NCBI GenBank assembly: GCA_963576735.1 | Contig: OY755177.1 | Span: 11,470,001 to 11,534,000 of the forward strand | Length of the DNA stretch: 64,000 bases | From: Bedellia somnulentella | Lineage: Eukaryota > Arthropoda > Insecta > Lepidoptera > Bedelliidae | Reading direction: 5' to 3' | In this document: one piece after another, positions 12,989 to 24,831 of the stretch | How positions within the stretch are numbered: the stretch's first letter is position 1 | How the letters are laid out: every line of letters starts with the position of its first letter | Translations under genes and position numbers: made by a program | The notes under the pieces: model-generated | Seen by the model: the letters and a program-made list of their open reading frames with translations, nothing else | Databases searched by the model: none | What the model was told of the DNA's origin: nothing

Positions 12989-13831
12989 GTTTATGTTATC
13001 ACTAATAAATAAAGAATAAATAAAGGAAAGAAAAATTTCGACACAGGCGGGGATCGAACCCGCGACCTCGGGTAAACGCCCCGGACGCTCTGCCAACTGA
13101 GCTACCGTGTCAGTTGGCTGCCAGTGCGAAATTCTTCTATCCTTTATTTCTTTTACACGTTAAAGTAGTGTTTGCGTTTCCTACCTCCGAATTTTTACTA
13201 ATTCGGAAGGCCACTTGTCTACCTTTTCAGATAGAATGCAAATGTTGAAAACGCCTAACTATCACATAATTTAAATCTTTTTGTTCATGAAAACCTCATG
13301 TGGGGATTATTACTAATAAATAAAGAATAAATAAAGGATAGAAAAATTTCGACACAGGCGGGGATCGAACCCGCGACCTCGGGTAAACGCCCCGGACGCT
13401 CTGCCAACTGAGCTATTGTGTCAGTTGGCTGCCAGTGCGAAATTCTTCTATCCTTTATTTCTTTTACACGTTAAAGTAGTGTTTGCGTTTCCTACCGCCG
13501 AATTTTTACTAATTCGGAAGGCCACTTGTCTACCTTTTCAGATAGAATGCAAATGTTGAAAACGCCTAACTATCACATAATTTAAATCTTTTTGTTCATG
13601 AAAACCTCATGTGGGGATTATTACTAATAAATAAAGAATAAATAAAGGAAAGAAAAATTTCGACACAGGCGGGGATCGAACCCGCGACCGCGGGTCGACG
13701 ATCGAGGTCGCGGGTTCGATCCCCGCCTGTGTCGAAATTTTTCTTTCCTTTATTTATTCTTTATTTATTATTAATAATCCCCACATGAGGTTTTCATGAA
13801 CAAAAAGATTTAAATTATGTTTATGTTATCA
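12989..13831 (-). mobile_element. Composite tRNA-derived SINE (family C): tandem units plus foldback, with 13-bp TSD
   Basis: Three direct copies of a 311-bp unit (GGGGATCGAACC at 13049, 13360 and 13671). The third is cut short and followed by its own reverse complement, giving inverted arms at about 13575-13690 and 13707-13820. The whole block is bounded by the 13-bp direct repeat GTTTATGTTATCA at 12989-13001 and 13819-13831. On the minus strand each unit has a tRNA-like head with A box TAGCTCAGTTGG and B box GGTTCGATCCC, followed by a TTTATTTATT-rich tail. The flanking duplication suggests one insertion site for the entire composite. Confidence 0.85.
13040..13111 (-). other. tRNA-like head of SINE family C (first unit), probable pseudo-tRNA
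   Basis: 72 nt that fold into a near-canonical cloverleaf on the minus strand. The acceptor stem GACACGG/CTGTGTC has seven pairs with one G-U, the D stem is GCTC/GAGC and the T stem is GCGGG/CCCGC. The anticodon stem is imperfect and base 33 is not T. It lies inside a repeated SINE unit, and a second copy is at 13351-13422 with one acceptor change. A tRNA finder may flag it, but I do not regard it as a functional tRNA gene. Confidence 0.65.
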
Positions 13832-15360
13832 ACTAAATACCTGCTAATTTAACTGTTATTTTAGCTCGTAAATAGACTTATTATTTTGAGTGGACGGAGA
13901 ATTCTTTTTTAGAGTTCCGTACCGAAAGGTACAAAAGGAATCCCATAACTAAGCCTTCGCTGATTGTTAGCCTGTCTGTCACGAGGCTTTATCTAATAAA
14001 CCGTGATAGCTAGAAAAAAGTTTGAAGGATATGTGGCTACCTCTAAGGGGCTATTAAATATTATTTTACGATACCGGGATCTACCATCAAACTACACTCT
14101 CTATTTAGCTATTTTAAGCTCCATTTCATATACTAACCCTTACTAAGGTAGTGGTTATTATCACCGTAATTAAGACCATATACGACAGGAAAATGACTTT
14201 TTAGTCTTACACGATAATAGATATTTTTTGGCTCTTTCAAAAAGCACTTAAAAGTACAGCAAAATAAAAAACAAACAAATGTATATATTTAAAAAACAAA
14301 ATTAATAACACAAATATAAAAAAAAACAAACAGGAAACAAAAATAATACTGACGATAAAATAACTTGCCCTTCCAATTTGACGACTTTAAAAATCGAAGA
14401 AGCACTGACTAAGCAAAAAATTTGTGAGTTTTTACAACACAATACTAAAATTCCTTAAGGGCCTCCCTCGAAAATTTCACTAATTTTGGTAGTTTTCAAA
14501 CTCAATGAAATCCGCTCAATGAAACAATCACACTCTAAATAAAATATATGTTCAAGTTCAATATCTTTTCTTCAATAATGACGGTTCATATTTCGTTTTC
14601 GATAATAATCGACTAAGAAAACAAATAATTTGTGGGGGGCTTTTTTATCGTAAAGTCTGATATTGCTGTCAGAATACTGCATATATGTTATCGATTACGT
14701 AATATTTGCGTAGACAACTGAGTAATCTATCATCTGTATGAATAATTTTTAGACTTTTCATCCTAATTATGGAGTTATAAAGCATTTTCCCTAAATTTCA
14801 ATTTCAATCTTCAGCGGGTCCCTGTGCGGAGAACGGGGCGGCAGATGGCTGTTAGCCTTCATGCGCAGAGCTTGTGTCGCTTTTTAGATAATTTATTTTG
14901 GTTGTGCGTAACATAGTCGCTTGTTTTGCTTTACATTATAAGTTTGATAACAATCGTAATATTATCGTTAATTTCACCCTCTTCTGTGAGAACGAAATGG
15001 TCCAACGCATTAGAGGCCATGCGCTGTTGGTATGGGCGTGAGTTCAAATCTTCTGTCCGGAATATGCTTTTGTTTATTTCTTTCCACGTAAAATAATTTT
15101 GTTTCGGTTATGATGATAAATGCATGATTAAAAATACTGCGAATAATTCTGTTTTGTGAATACGCTCGTTTTATCCTAATGTTCTGTAAATCCAGCTGAA
15201 ACAATTATTATCTTTTTGCTTTAAATTTATGTGAAAATTTTTACGTCTATTTTTAGTAAGATTAAAAATATTGTTTACCTTATAATAACGTCGGAAAATT
15301 AAATAAAGGAAATAAACATGTGCAGAAAATCGAAAATTTCCAATTAAACAAAAAACTTTT
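13832..15360. other. No gene seen
   Basis: AT-rich intergenic DNA. A possible tRNA-like B box (GAGTTCAAATC) near 15040, followed by an AT-rich stretch, may be another SINE relic. Nothing else could be supported. Confidence 0.4.
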
Positions 15361-15362
15361 GA

Positions 15363-15530
15363 ACAACATACATACTCACGGCTATAAATCCCTAAAAGGG
15401 GTAGCCAGAGCTGAGAAATTAAAAAATCCTCAGCCACTTTTGGAAGTTGAGTAAGAAAAAGATGGTAGAATAAAAGGTTGTTCGTTATGGGTCTCCAACC
15501 GCATTGCCCAAAAATCCCTTAAAAAGCAAA
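15363..15530 (-). repeat. SINE-like family A, copy 2 (partial)
   Basis: Tail-proximal two thirds of family A in reverse: ACATACATACTCACGGC, GGGGTAGCCAGAGCT, CCTCAGCCACTTTTGG and GGTCTCCAACCGCAT. The head is missing. Confidence 0.8.
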
Positions 15531-15644
15531 CCTCTAATCAAGTAAATAAACAAATACAAAAGACGCATATTTATAGTCTCCTTCTAACAAGAAACTATAA
15601 CCAAGTATATATTTTTGAATTATTATTATGAATTATATATTATT

Positions 15645-15730
15645 GCTGTGTAGTGTCGGCTTAGAATAGCACTACCCCATTTCTTCCGGTGGGTGTACAT
15701 AAGAGGCGAGTGATAGTATTTACTAAATGC
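15645..15730 (+). repeat. SINE-like family A, copy 3 (head only)
   Basis: Starts GCTGTGTAGTGTCGGCTTAG, continues through ACTACCCCATTTCTTCCGG and stops after AAGAGGCGAG. The rest of the element is absent. Confidence 0.8.
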
Positions 15731-16427
15731 TTTCTCCTGTTTTATAATTTATGCCGATTTTTTATTCAAGTGTGATTTTTGGACGTTGCGATAATTGACG
15801 TGGACGTCGGCTAAGAATAACATAATCCCCTTTTACTTGGTGTCACCTGAAACCCACTATCACGAGTTTTCTTCTCGACATATTCCCCTCCTATATTCCG
15901 AAGGTGTCATAAAAAATAGTTTTGTGAAATTAAATTTTTTGTTTTGGTTATTTTAATTTCATTAAATATATTCATCCAAGCGAGACATAATTGTAATATC
16001 AATACGCACGTAGCGATTCTACAACGTAGTACGAGACTATTTCCGTAGATGGCGCTTAATTTATGGTTATTTATAATAGTTACTAGTGATAGTGAGTCAC
16101 TAGATGGCTTATTTTACGAGTTTGATTAAAGGTGAGGAAACGGCAGGGGGAAGCCCAAATGCCGTTTCAAGGTTCACATCTTTTCGGGGGACGCCCTTAA
16201 ACAATAAATAAAGCGACAATATACATATATAAACTCATGCCATATTGGCGGCAATAGGGATAGGTAGAGTCCGCTGATTATATCGATTGCCGTTTTGTTC
16301 GATCCTAGAAAAACTTACTTCGTTTCCATTCATGAATTGTGTGCCCTGTTAAGATTAATCACCTTCTTTTTTATCCAAATGTGTACTCTCAATGTAAAAA
16401 AGTAAATTTATATAGAAAAACATAAAC
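15731..16427. other. No gene seen; LINE-tail relic
   Basis: Mostly featureless. Between about 16250 and 16330 the minus strand keeps a decayed LINE tail resembling the DRTK...S pattern seen better at 24622-24831. Confidence 0.4.
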
Positions 16428-16517
16428 ATAAACGTTCACGCCGAATATCCCTGAAGGGGTTGGATGAGGTACTAATACTTCTGAACATCACGTGACTTTG
16501 TCACCTGATGTTCAGAA

Positions 16518-16518
<1 letters not shown>
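16428..16518 (-). repeat. SINE family B, 3' fragment
   Basis: Matches the 3' part of tRNA-derived family B in reverse: AACGTTCACGCCGAATATCC, then GGGGTTGG and ACTTCTGAACATCACGTGAC. It stops at the TA microsatellite. Confidence 0.8.

Positions 16519-16563
<45 letters not shown>
16519..16563. repeat. (TA)n microsatellite
   Basis: About 22 uninterrupted TA dinucleotides between a family B SINE fragment and the 3' side of the LINE at 16818-19259. Confidence 0.97.
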
Positions 16564-16567
<4 letters not shown>

Positions 16568-16817
16568 AAAATGTTATTTAATGTTGTAACATGTTTTATT
16601 TTGCTATATACACAATTTTACTCACGCCTTACTACTACTACCACTAATAAAAAAATAATAATAAAATAATCATTTATTTCAAAATAAAAAGATAAATCTT
16701 TGTTTTTTGAACGTCAAATTTTAACTTAATACTAAGTTTACTTCGGATTCGGAAGGTGTTTTGTTGAGAGAAGAACCCGTAAGAAACTCGTCAACACACA
16801 TCTTTTTTTAACGTCCA

Positions 16818-19259
16818 TTACAATTTTGGTGTTAGCCCGGAAACATCCTGCACAGAGCCCTGATGACACCAAGCCACTTCATCATTAATGTAATCATTGA
16901 CGTTGTAATAGGCTTTCGAACTAAGATTTCTTTTAACTGCTGCTTTGAATTTTGTTTCTGTTAAATTTAAAATGTCCTCAGGTATTTTATTATACATTTT
17001 TACGCATAACCCCATGAAAGATGTATTTACTTTTGACAATCTGTATTTTGGTACTGATATTTTATTGTTGTCTCTCAGGTTTCGAATATGTCTGTCACAA
17101 TTTTTCACAAAAGAGGCCTGATTCTTTCTTACATACATAATATTTTCATAAATATATTGACATGGCAGTGTCATTATATTTATTGTTTTAAACAATTCCC
17201 TCAGGGAATCTCGGGATCTCAAATTGTATATAGCTCTTATTGCTCTCTTTTGGAGAATAAATATGGAACCAACATCAGCTGCTCTGCCCCAGAGTAAAAT
17301 ACCGTAAGACATTACACTATGAAAATAGCTGTAATAAACTAATCGAGCTGTCTGTACATCTGTCAAATGTCTTATTTTCCTAACGGCATATGCAGCACTA
17401 CTTAGCCTGCCAGCTAGTGAGCTAATGTGGGGTCCCCATTGGAGCTTGGAGTCCAGAGTTATCCCTAAGAAAACTGTGTTATCCGAAAATACTAACTTTT
17501 CATTATTTAAAATTATTTCGTTATCAACGCACCTAACATTAGGTAATACAAATTTAATGCATTTGGTTTTTTTACCATTCAGTACAAGATTATTGGAAGC
17601 AAACCATGTTTGAATCTGTGAAACCGTGTTATTCACCTCGTCAATATTCTGATTATTTCTTTCAACGTCAAATACTAAAGAAGTATCATCAGAAAATAAC
17701 ACTATCTCGGACATTTTCTCGACCATGAACGGCAAATCATTAATATAAACTAAAAATAAAAATGGGCCCAAAATAGAACCCTGCGGAACACCCATTTTTA
17801 CATGAGTTCCAGGTGATATTGCATTATTGATTTGCACTTTCTGTATCCGATCCGAAAAGTAAGACTTTATTAATTTAAGTGCGTCACCTTGTATGCCATA
17901 ATGTTCTAATTTAATAAAAAGGATTTCATGATCTGCACAATCAAATGCCTTCGTAAGATCGCAAAACAAACCAATAGCATCATTTTTGCGTTCCCACGAA
18001 TCAAAAATGTGTTTCATTAAGGCAACGCTTGCATCGGTGGTAGAGCGGCCCTTCGTAAAGCCAAATTATTTTGGATGAAACAATTTGTTTGAAGCGAAAT
18101 GCAAAAGCATTTGATTGAACATTAGTTTTTCGAATATTTTACTTAAAACTGGCAGAATTGATATGGGTCTATAACCATCAGGACTAATTTTATCTCCTCC
18201 GGATTTAAGAAGTGGTACAATTTTACTATGCTTCATGAGATTTGGAAAGATTTTATTTCTTATACATTCATTAAATATATCTGCTAAATATGGAGCCAAA
18301 GTTACAATAAAATTATGGCAAACTTTCACTGACATACCCCAAATGTCTTCAGAACTTTTTAGTTTAAATGATTTAAAACATTTTTCGATATCTGTAGGGC
18401 TGACATCTTTAAAACAAAACAAAGTTTCGCACCTATCAACATTTTGTTGTAACAAGTGTTGAGCTTTTATGACCGATGTGTTTAAATATTCAGTTGTTTT
18501 TGATGGTATGTCAGTAAAATATTTTTCAAAAATACAAGCGATTTCCTCATTAGAGGTAGTCAGACCTTTATCAGATCGAACACAGAACTCCTGATCACAT
18601 GGTTTACCTCGGCCTGTTTGGGTGTTGATAATATTCCACACTGTTTTAACTTTATTATCGGATGTTCGGATACGTCGGCTTAGGTATCTGGCTTTAGCCT
18701 CTTTACATACTTTATTAAATATTTTTGAGTATTTTTTTACATATTCACTCAATTCATTATTATTACTATAAGCTTTTTGATCATATAAATCGAAGAGTTT
18801 TTCTCTTGATCTATAAATACTTGGTGTTGCCCACTCACAAAACTTAAATTTACTGGTAATAATTACATTTCTTACATTAAAAATTTCATTAAACTCATTT
18901 ATCAGAACATTATAAAAGATATCATAGCTAGTATTTGAGTTTTTATTAATTGTACATGTAGGCAACTTAGAGCTTATTATATTTATATATTTTTCTACTT
19001 TACTAGCAGTAATATGCCTTTTTTTAATAACAATTTTTGGCTCTGGTATCTCTAGAGGAAAGCTAACAAAAAGGCCGCTGTGATCAGACTTTAGTTTATT
19101 TATAACACTTTTACTTGAAAAATCTGCATTAGTAAATACATTATCTAAGCATGTTTTGATTCTAGTCGGTTCCAAGAATAAATTTTCTAAATTGAACGAT
19201 TGGAATAAACTCATCAACCGTGTTTTAAGATAACTGTCTTGTAGGAGATCCACATTGAA
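16818..19259 (-). pseudogene. Non-LTR retrotransposon ORF2 remnant (endonuclease end + reverse transcriptase), one internal stop
   Basis: Two open frames, 18066-19253 and 16818-18017, lie in the same frame and are separated by one TAA at 18066-18068. The 16 codons between them stay open and read FGFTKGRSTTDASVAL, so this is one ORF2 with a nonsense change. The first part has the end of an AP-type endonuclease (SDHSGLFV) and the start of the RT region (PDGYRPISILPVLSKIFEK). The second has DLTKAFDCADH, GVPQGSILGP, LFSDDTSLVF (serine where FADD usually has alanine) and FLGITLDSKLQWG, then a typical C-terminal domain. The copy is cut at the 5' side inside the endonuclease near 19259, where the expected GDFNVDLL motif is half present. 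It looks Jockey/CR1/L2-like; the exact clade is unsure. Confidence 0.9.
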
Positions 19260-19279
19260 ACTACTACGTTAGTTACCTT

Positions 19280-19350
19280 ACTTTATATACATTGGGGTAG
19301 GCAAAGACTATCGATCGCTACTTTGTACGATCCTGAAAAAACTCTCTAGC
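19280..19350 (-). pseudogene. LINE 3' tail fragment
   Basis: The minus strand reads GGATCGTACAAAGTAGCG, ATCGATAGTCTTTGCC and TACCCCAAT. This corresponds to the QDRTKWRSIVSAYPN-type ending seen intact at 24622-24831. It abuts the truncated LINE, so one fragment probably inserted next to or into another. Confidence 0.65.
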
Positions 19351-20046
19351 TTCTAATGGTAGGGGAGGCGAAGCGGGGATTTTTGAAGGGACTCGAGCAT
19401 ATCAGATTATTATCTATGGAGAATCCTTGTAACCTTTAATGTATGTCTACCGAGTATGAACCCTTCGTATAGCGGGGTATGCTGAGGGAAATCCGTCAGA
19501 TTAGTAAAAAAAAACAATCCTCCGAAAAACACGAGCGCGTCAGATTAAGTAAAGGTTGGTTAATTACATTTAGAAGAGTGTATAGCAGGATAATCTGACG
19601 ATTTGGGCGTGACGTTAAGAAATTAGATGGTGAAGAATCTTCAAGCGCTTGATGCGGGTGATGGCAATGTTCCCGCGATGGTGTTTTGGCGTAATATGTG
19701 TGCAGGCGTTAAGTCTGAACATTGTTGTTAAAGGAGGATGGGCACAAATGTATGGCACCTGTTCCCAGCACCAATCAGGATGAGTGATACGTCGTTGGAA
19801 AGGTTATTTTTTGTACAATAAAAATAACTAAAGCGCTTGTCTTAAATTGCTGCCGTTTTTGAGAAAGATAACTTTAAAAGTTTTTTTTGACAAGTCTGTT
19901 CGTTATGTTTTTGATACATTTTCGATTTATTTATGACTAGCAGCCCGTCCCGGCTTCGCTCGGGCATAAATTATCATTAACATTCTGTTTTTTATTTCAT
20001 TACATGTATTATTATTTTAATATTTCTTTTTAAGTTTTAAGTTATA

Positions 20047-20414
20047 CATAACATAAACATAAACGTTAACGCCGTTTATCCCCGAAGGGGTTGGCAGAGG
20101 TACCAATACTCCTGAACTCACATGGCAAGCGCCATCTAGTTTCCAGAGAAGGTACCCACGTTTTGCTTAGACAGTGTACTCACGTGATAGGGGGCAGGCC
20201 TATCGCCGTTTTGAACGAATACACTGTCACATGACTAAGTACAACTCAGCCATGTGGGTTTCCTCACGATGTTTTCCCTCACCGTTAGCAACCATGATAA
20301 ATTAACCACACATATGACTTTAGAAAAGACAAATTGGTGTAGGCCCGTCCCAGGATTGGAACTCACGCCCTTCTGTTTTCGGGCGGGTGTTCTACCCACT
20401 GGACTATCATGTAA
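20047..20414 (-). mobile_element. SINE family B, full-length copy with 12-bp TSD
   Basis: Nearly full-length tRNA-derived SINE. In its own direction it has a tRNA-like head with an A box in GTCCAGTGGGTAGAACAC and a B box near GAGTTCCAATCC. The body contains ACACCAATTTGTCTTTTC and TATCACGTGAGTACACTG, and the tail is AACGTTTATGTTTATGTT. It is bounded by TTTTAAGTTATA at 20035-20046 and 20415-20426. It lies inside the Helitron, so it is younger. Confidence 0.9.
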
Positions 20415-20529
20415 TTTTAAGTTATATTATATTTTTTTGTATTTATATGTAGATATATATTTTTTTTTGTTATTTTTCATAATGAGTAATTACATCAAAA
20501 GCCATTCAATTAATAGAGTAAGAGCTTCC

Positions 20530-20850
20530 CTGTAAGCAATATTTGACGTTGTTTTATTTTGTGGCACCAAAATAAATTGATGTTCAGGGGCTCCCACCCG
20601 CGACAGGCCAACGTACACGTTGACCGTGAGTAAAACAATTCTTTCGCAGGTCAATCCCTACTAATTTGAAGGTTTGGCCTTGGGACTCTTATTAATTGTT
20701 AAAGCAAAAGATGTTTTAACCGGAAATTGTAGCCGTTTAAATGGAATTGGCAGATCAGTTGGGATCATCGGTATCCTCGGTATATGAGCTAATTGACCGG
20801 CTGCTGGGCCAGTGATAGATAATAGTCTCGGAAATCACTTATTTATTAGG
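20530..20850 (-). pseudogene. Helitron Rep-helicase C-terminal relic
   Basis: Minus-strand translation gives PRIPMIPTDLPIPFKRLQFP, then SFALTINKS and, after a frame change, VYVGLSRVGAPEHQFILVP. These match the conserved Pif1-type helicase end of Helitron proteins: the IPMIPTDLPFxxKRxQFP block, the TINKSQGQ motif and the YVACSRVG motif. The Q of the SQGQ motif is broken by the frame change. It is degenerate and non-functional. Confidence 0.8.
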
Positions 20851-22189
20851 ATAACTAAATGTACCTACAATATATATAAATGTCTAGATATAACTTTTTG
20901 GACGGGTTTAGTTACCTCCTAAACGAATTAATAAGCGACAAAATATACAGGTTCAATTTAATTGATTTCGCTCACGACCGCTACGTAGGGAGCCGACCAC
21001 GCGACTGAGTTATTTTATTTCGTGATCTTGACCCCCCTCCCGTACCCCTTCGTGACGCCTGCAACAACTTACTATGCATAGCTAACCGAGCGGAGTTTTA
21101 TCTATTTTTTTAATTCGAGATAACTTTCGAATGGAATGTTCGAATCGAATAATTCAAAAAGTAATATAAGGGTATTGAAGTAGTCTGAAACACGTTTTCT
21201 TATAAGGATTAGATAGGTACAAATAAAGAGCCTTTTCTAAAGCAGGATTTTAATTTAATTTTTAAATAATTTTATATACAGACGCTTGTTGTGAGATAAC
21301 TATAATAGTTAGAGACATGCTGTCGCGGCATTTTTTTTAGATAATGATTTGTTCAATAAAATTGTAGTACATAATTTTATTCTATTGTCAATATTTTTCG
21401 CAGCGCACGCGATGTAAGGATTTTTTTTTGGTATTTTTTTAACACCTTGGATTACATTTTTGAAGTTTACGTAAGGATTCCTAATTTTTTTGAAAATGAA
21501 ATATAGCCTATGTCACTCGGGAATAGTGAGGCATCAAAACAGTGAAAGAATTTTTCAAATCCGTCCAGTAGTTTTGGAGCCTATTCAATTCAAACAAACA
21601 AACAAAAAATCAAACCTTTCCTCTATATAATATTGGTATAGATAATTTATTGCAAACTATGAAAGTTTTTACATTGTCGCTTCAGCATTGAGATGTTTTA
21701 AGCATAAAATAATTACTAAGTTACACCAGAAACATGGATTATCATAATTTCACATATTTAACGAAATCAAGATTTTCAAAAAACTGCACATCAAAATCGG
21801 CAGCTCTAACTAGATTGCTCCTATAGTCTTCTTTTTTCTACACTAACATAGCTTTAGAATGATATATGATTCGACTTGATTCAGAGACATTCAACGTGGG
21901 GACCAAAAAGCCCATCCTCCTTTCCTTTAAAATGGACAGAATAACGAAATCCCTTACATTAATCATCAGATTAATATATAATGGTTTTCAGAAATATAAA
22001 TCGCATGTATACTGTTAATGTCTGACGCGCCCGATTATTTCTCTACAACTTTTTTTTTACATTTTTATAAATGTTTACACGCTCTCCCTCCCACTTAAAT
22101 AAAAACATATAATATACTTTTTTTTAATTTTGGAACTTAAACTATCAAATCTAATGGGTTTCTCCGATGCTCGAGCAACGGCAAATTTA

Positions 22190-22385
22190 GCATCCAGGCC
22201 TCCCCTACTATAATAATATTTTCATACGTGCTCTTTTCATTCTTCATACTTCGGACACCTCCCTTTTTGAGCCTCTACTACATTACTTTGCAGATTGGCT
22301 CTAAAGATCTCTTTCAACAATTCATACTATTACTATCATCCATCCTCTCTACATTCCGTTTCAACTGACTTCAAAAAAAGGAGTG
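22190..22385 (-). pseudogene. LINE 3' tail fragment
   Basis: Minus-strand reading gives ERMDD..., IFRANL and GGVRSMKN-like pieces, as in the LINE tail at 24622-24831 and 44650-44825. It has several frame breaks. Confidence 0.55.
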
Positions 22386-22504
22386 TTCTCAATTCGACCG
22401 TTTTTTTTTATGTTTGTTCTCCGATTACTTCGCCATTTGTGAACCGATTTTGATTATTACTTTTTTATTCGAAAGAAGATACTCCCGGATTGGTACCATG
22501 ATGA

Positions 22505-22660
22505 GGATATCAGGGTCTGATAGAATAGAATAGAATAACTCTTTATTGTACATCAAACACAAATTTACAAAATAAATTATCATACAGTTTACAGTGAGGC
22601 ACAATCGGCCTGATGATGGGATCCTGGAGAAATCGAGGGTAAACCTCAACTTTTATAGGC
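22505..22660. repeat. Interspersed repeat fragments (AATAGAATAG...; GATCCTGGAGAAATCGAGG)
   Basis: TAGAATAGAATAGAATAACT with TTTATTGTACATC, followed by TGATGATGGGATCCTGG. A relative of the second part is at 22905-22940, and a relative of the first at 30670-30710. These are dispersed repeats of unknown class. Confidence 0.5.
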
Positions 22661-22944
22661 AAATGTACCGCGTTTTACATATTTTCTGAACTGATATTGG
22701 CATTTGCTTCTGAAAATCATATATATTATGCTGCTGAGCTGATCATGCAAGGTGTGGGTCCTCAATCACTAGGAGTTAGGAAACAGTTCTTTCAACATTC
22801 TATATAGATTTATACTCCTCTTCGTAGCTTTTATGAAGAGAAGTACAGGTTCACTAAACATTTCTTTTGTTATGTTATTGTTATCGAGAAACTACCATGA
22901 GACCAGGATCTGATGATAGCATCCCAGGAAATCGAGGGGACTGT

Positions 22945-23130
22945 CGAATCTCACAATCATGTGACAGTGTATTTGTTCAAAACGCCGATAGGCCTGCCCT
23001 GTATAACGTCAGAACACTGTCCAAGCAAATCGTGGGTACTCTGAACAACAGGTGACAATGTCACGTGAATTTCAAAAGTATTACTACCTCTGCTAACCCC
23101 TTCGGGGATATTCGGCGTGAGCTTTTGAGT
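22945..23130 (+). repeat. SINE family B, 5'-truncated
   Basis: Begins around CACAATCATGTGACAGTG and continues to ACCCCTTCGGGGATATTCGG. The tRNA head is missing. Confidence 0.8.
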
Positions 23131-23360
23131 CTTTCTTGAGATGTAGAATTGTAGACCATCGCCTTTCGAGGGATTTCAAGAACAATGTAAAGTTACATAT
23201 GGTTAAGCCTATTTAATATCGTACAGTAATAGAAACCGGAAATACGAAGAATAATATAGTAACCGTCGCTTCCTTATCCGAGAGGCATCTTCGCCAGGTC
23301 TACCCATCTCTAAAATTCGAAAAATAAAATAATTTTTAGCAAAAAGAAAACCGACTTCAT

Positions 23361-23696
23361 AGTTGGAAAAACATAAAAATAACATATAAACATAAACGTT
23401 CACGCCGAATATCCCCGAAGGGGTTGGTAGAGGTACTAACACTTCTGAACATCACGTGACTTTGTCACCTGGTGTTCAGAGTACCCACGTTTTGCATGGA
23501 CAGTGTACTCACGTGATAGGGGCAGGTTTCCTGACGATGTTTTCCCTCACCGTTAACAACCATGATAAATTAACCACACATATGTCTTTAGAAAAGACAA
23601 ATTGGTGTAGGCCCGACCCAGGATTTGAACACTAGTCGTTTGCACGATAACCGAGTGTTCTACCCACTGGGCTATCACGGTTAAAGTTGGAAAAAC
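23361..23696 (-). mobile_element. SINE family B with 12-bp TSD
   Basis: Family B element at 23373-23684 bounded by AGTTGGAAAAAC at 23361-23372 and 23685-23696. The tRNA-like head is at the right: GTGATAGCCCAGTGGGTAGA, and B-box region GTTCAAATCCTGGGTCGG. Compared with the copies at 20047 and 44209 it lacks about 60 bp in the middle. Confidence 0.9.
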
Positions 23697-24621
23697 GACC
23701 GAAAATAAACAATCTAGTACCAAAAAGTACGAAATAATTGAATATGAGTACTGTGATTAATACCTTAGCAATTTCTTTATTCCACACGCGTCAGTTCAAC
23801 CTACCTAAATATTAAAATTCTCTTAAATTAATTTTTGAGTCGGTGCCAGTCAAACAAAAGTAAATTTACCCTACTATCTATCTCTGGTTATTACAATCTA
23901 AACAATATATATCTATCGCCTAACGTTTTAAATGGTAATACGTACAAAAATCAATTTACCCAACAACTACAAGGTACCCTACATTGTACATGTATATGAA
24001 GTGCGAAATACACACTTATAATTATCAATCATCACGCAGGCTGGCTGGCACCGACCCACTAAGAAAATTTTAAGATTTAGGTAGCTTGTTAAACAATATT
24101 TTTTCTACAATATCATCTTTCACACCGCACTTTTCACGAATCAGTACAGTACAAATTTTACTTTATTGTTATTACTTATCATTTTATGTTTGCAAAATAA
24201 AGCTTTTTTGTTTCTTTATTCGGTAGTCGCACTCTACTTATATTAACATCCACATTGGTTGTTATATAGTTATCACCACATTAACTTTCATCCATCCCCT
24301 CCACAAACTATTTAATTAAGAGATACATCCCCTATTAGTGCCCAAGTCATCTAACATTCCTTTTTCTCTAATAGATATAGCTGATAATGAAGAATCACAA
24401 TAAGTGTAGTTTGGCCATGTCTGTCGATTTGTCTGTCTGTCTATCTATCTGATCTGTATGTTACAGTCTATATCAATTAGATTCGAAATGATTGTAAACA
24501 AACCATTGCCGGATATAAAATCATGGATTTAATTTAATCAAGCAAGTACTACAACGTCACTTAAATTTTACATCAATAGAAAAGACAGTCTTCCACTTAT
24601 TAAACAAAACTTAAGTAGTAA

Positions 24622-24831
24622 TTGGAGCTAAATCTTGCGAAACTCCAAAAAATAAGATTAGATGAAAAACAGAGCCTTTTTGAGAGTGTGTACAAAAAGG
24701 CTGGCGTCCGAAGTATGAAGAATAAAAGAGCATGTATGAAAAGATTGATGGATGTAAACGAAGCTAGAGAGGTTTGTCAGGATCGTACGAAGTGGCGATC
24801 GATAGTCTCTGCCTACCCCAATGGGAATTAA
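24622..24831 (+). pseudogene. LINE ORF2 C-terminal fragment
   Basis: The open frame ends AREVCQDRTKWRSIVSAYPN, the stereotyped C-terminus of a common arthropod LINE of RTE/Jockey-like type. Related decayed ends are at 19280-19350 and 16250-16330. The upstream half (VRSMKNKRACMKRLMDVN) continues the same tail. It lacks everything before this, so it is a 5'-truncated copy rather than a host gene. Confidence 0.75.

Larger units (their letters stand above)
19937..21642 (-). mobile_element. Helitron remnant with both termini
   Basis: On the minus strand the element begins TCTATACCAATATTAT (5' TC end at 21642) and ends with a GC-rich hairpin, GCCCGAGCGAAGCCGGGAC then GGGCTGCTAG. Host A and T flank the ends, which is the usual Helitron insertion between A and T. 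Inside, 20530-20850 on the minus strand keeps a frameshifted Rep/helicase C-terminus. A family B SINE (20047-20414) is inserted near the 3' end. Most of the Rep-helicase gene is missing, so the element is not autonomous. Confidence 0.8.

Noticed and set aside
13040..13422. Functional tRNA genes
   Set aside because: The cloverleafs sit inside 311-bp SINE units, have a poor anticodon stem, lack T33 and are repeated with the SINE tail.
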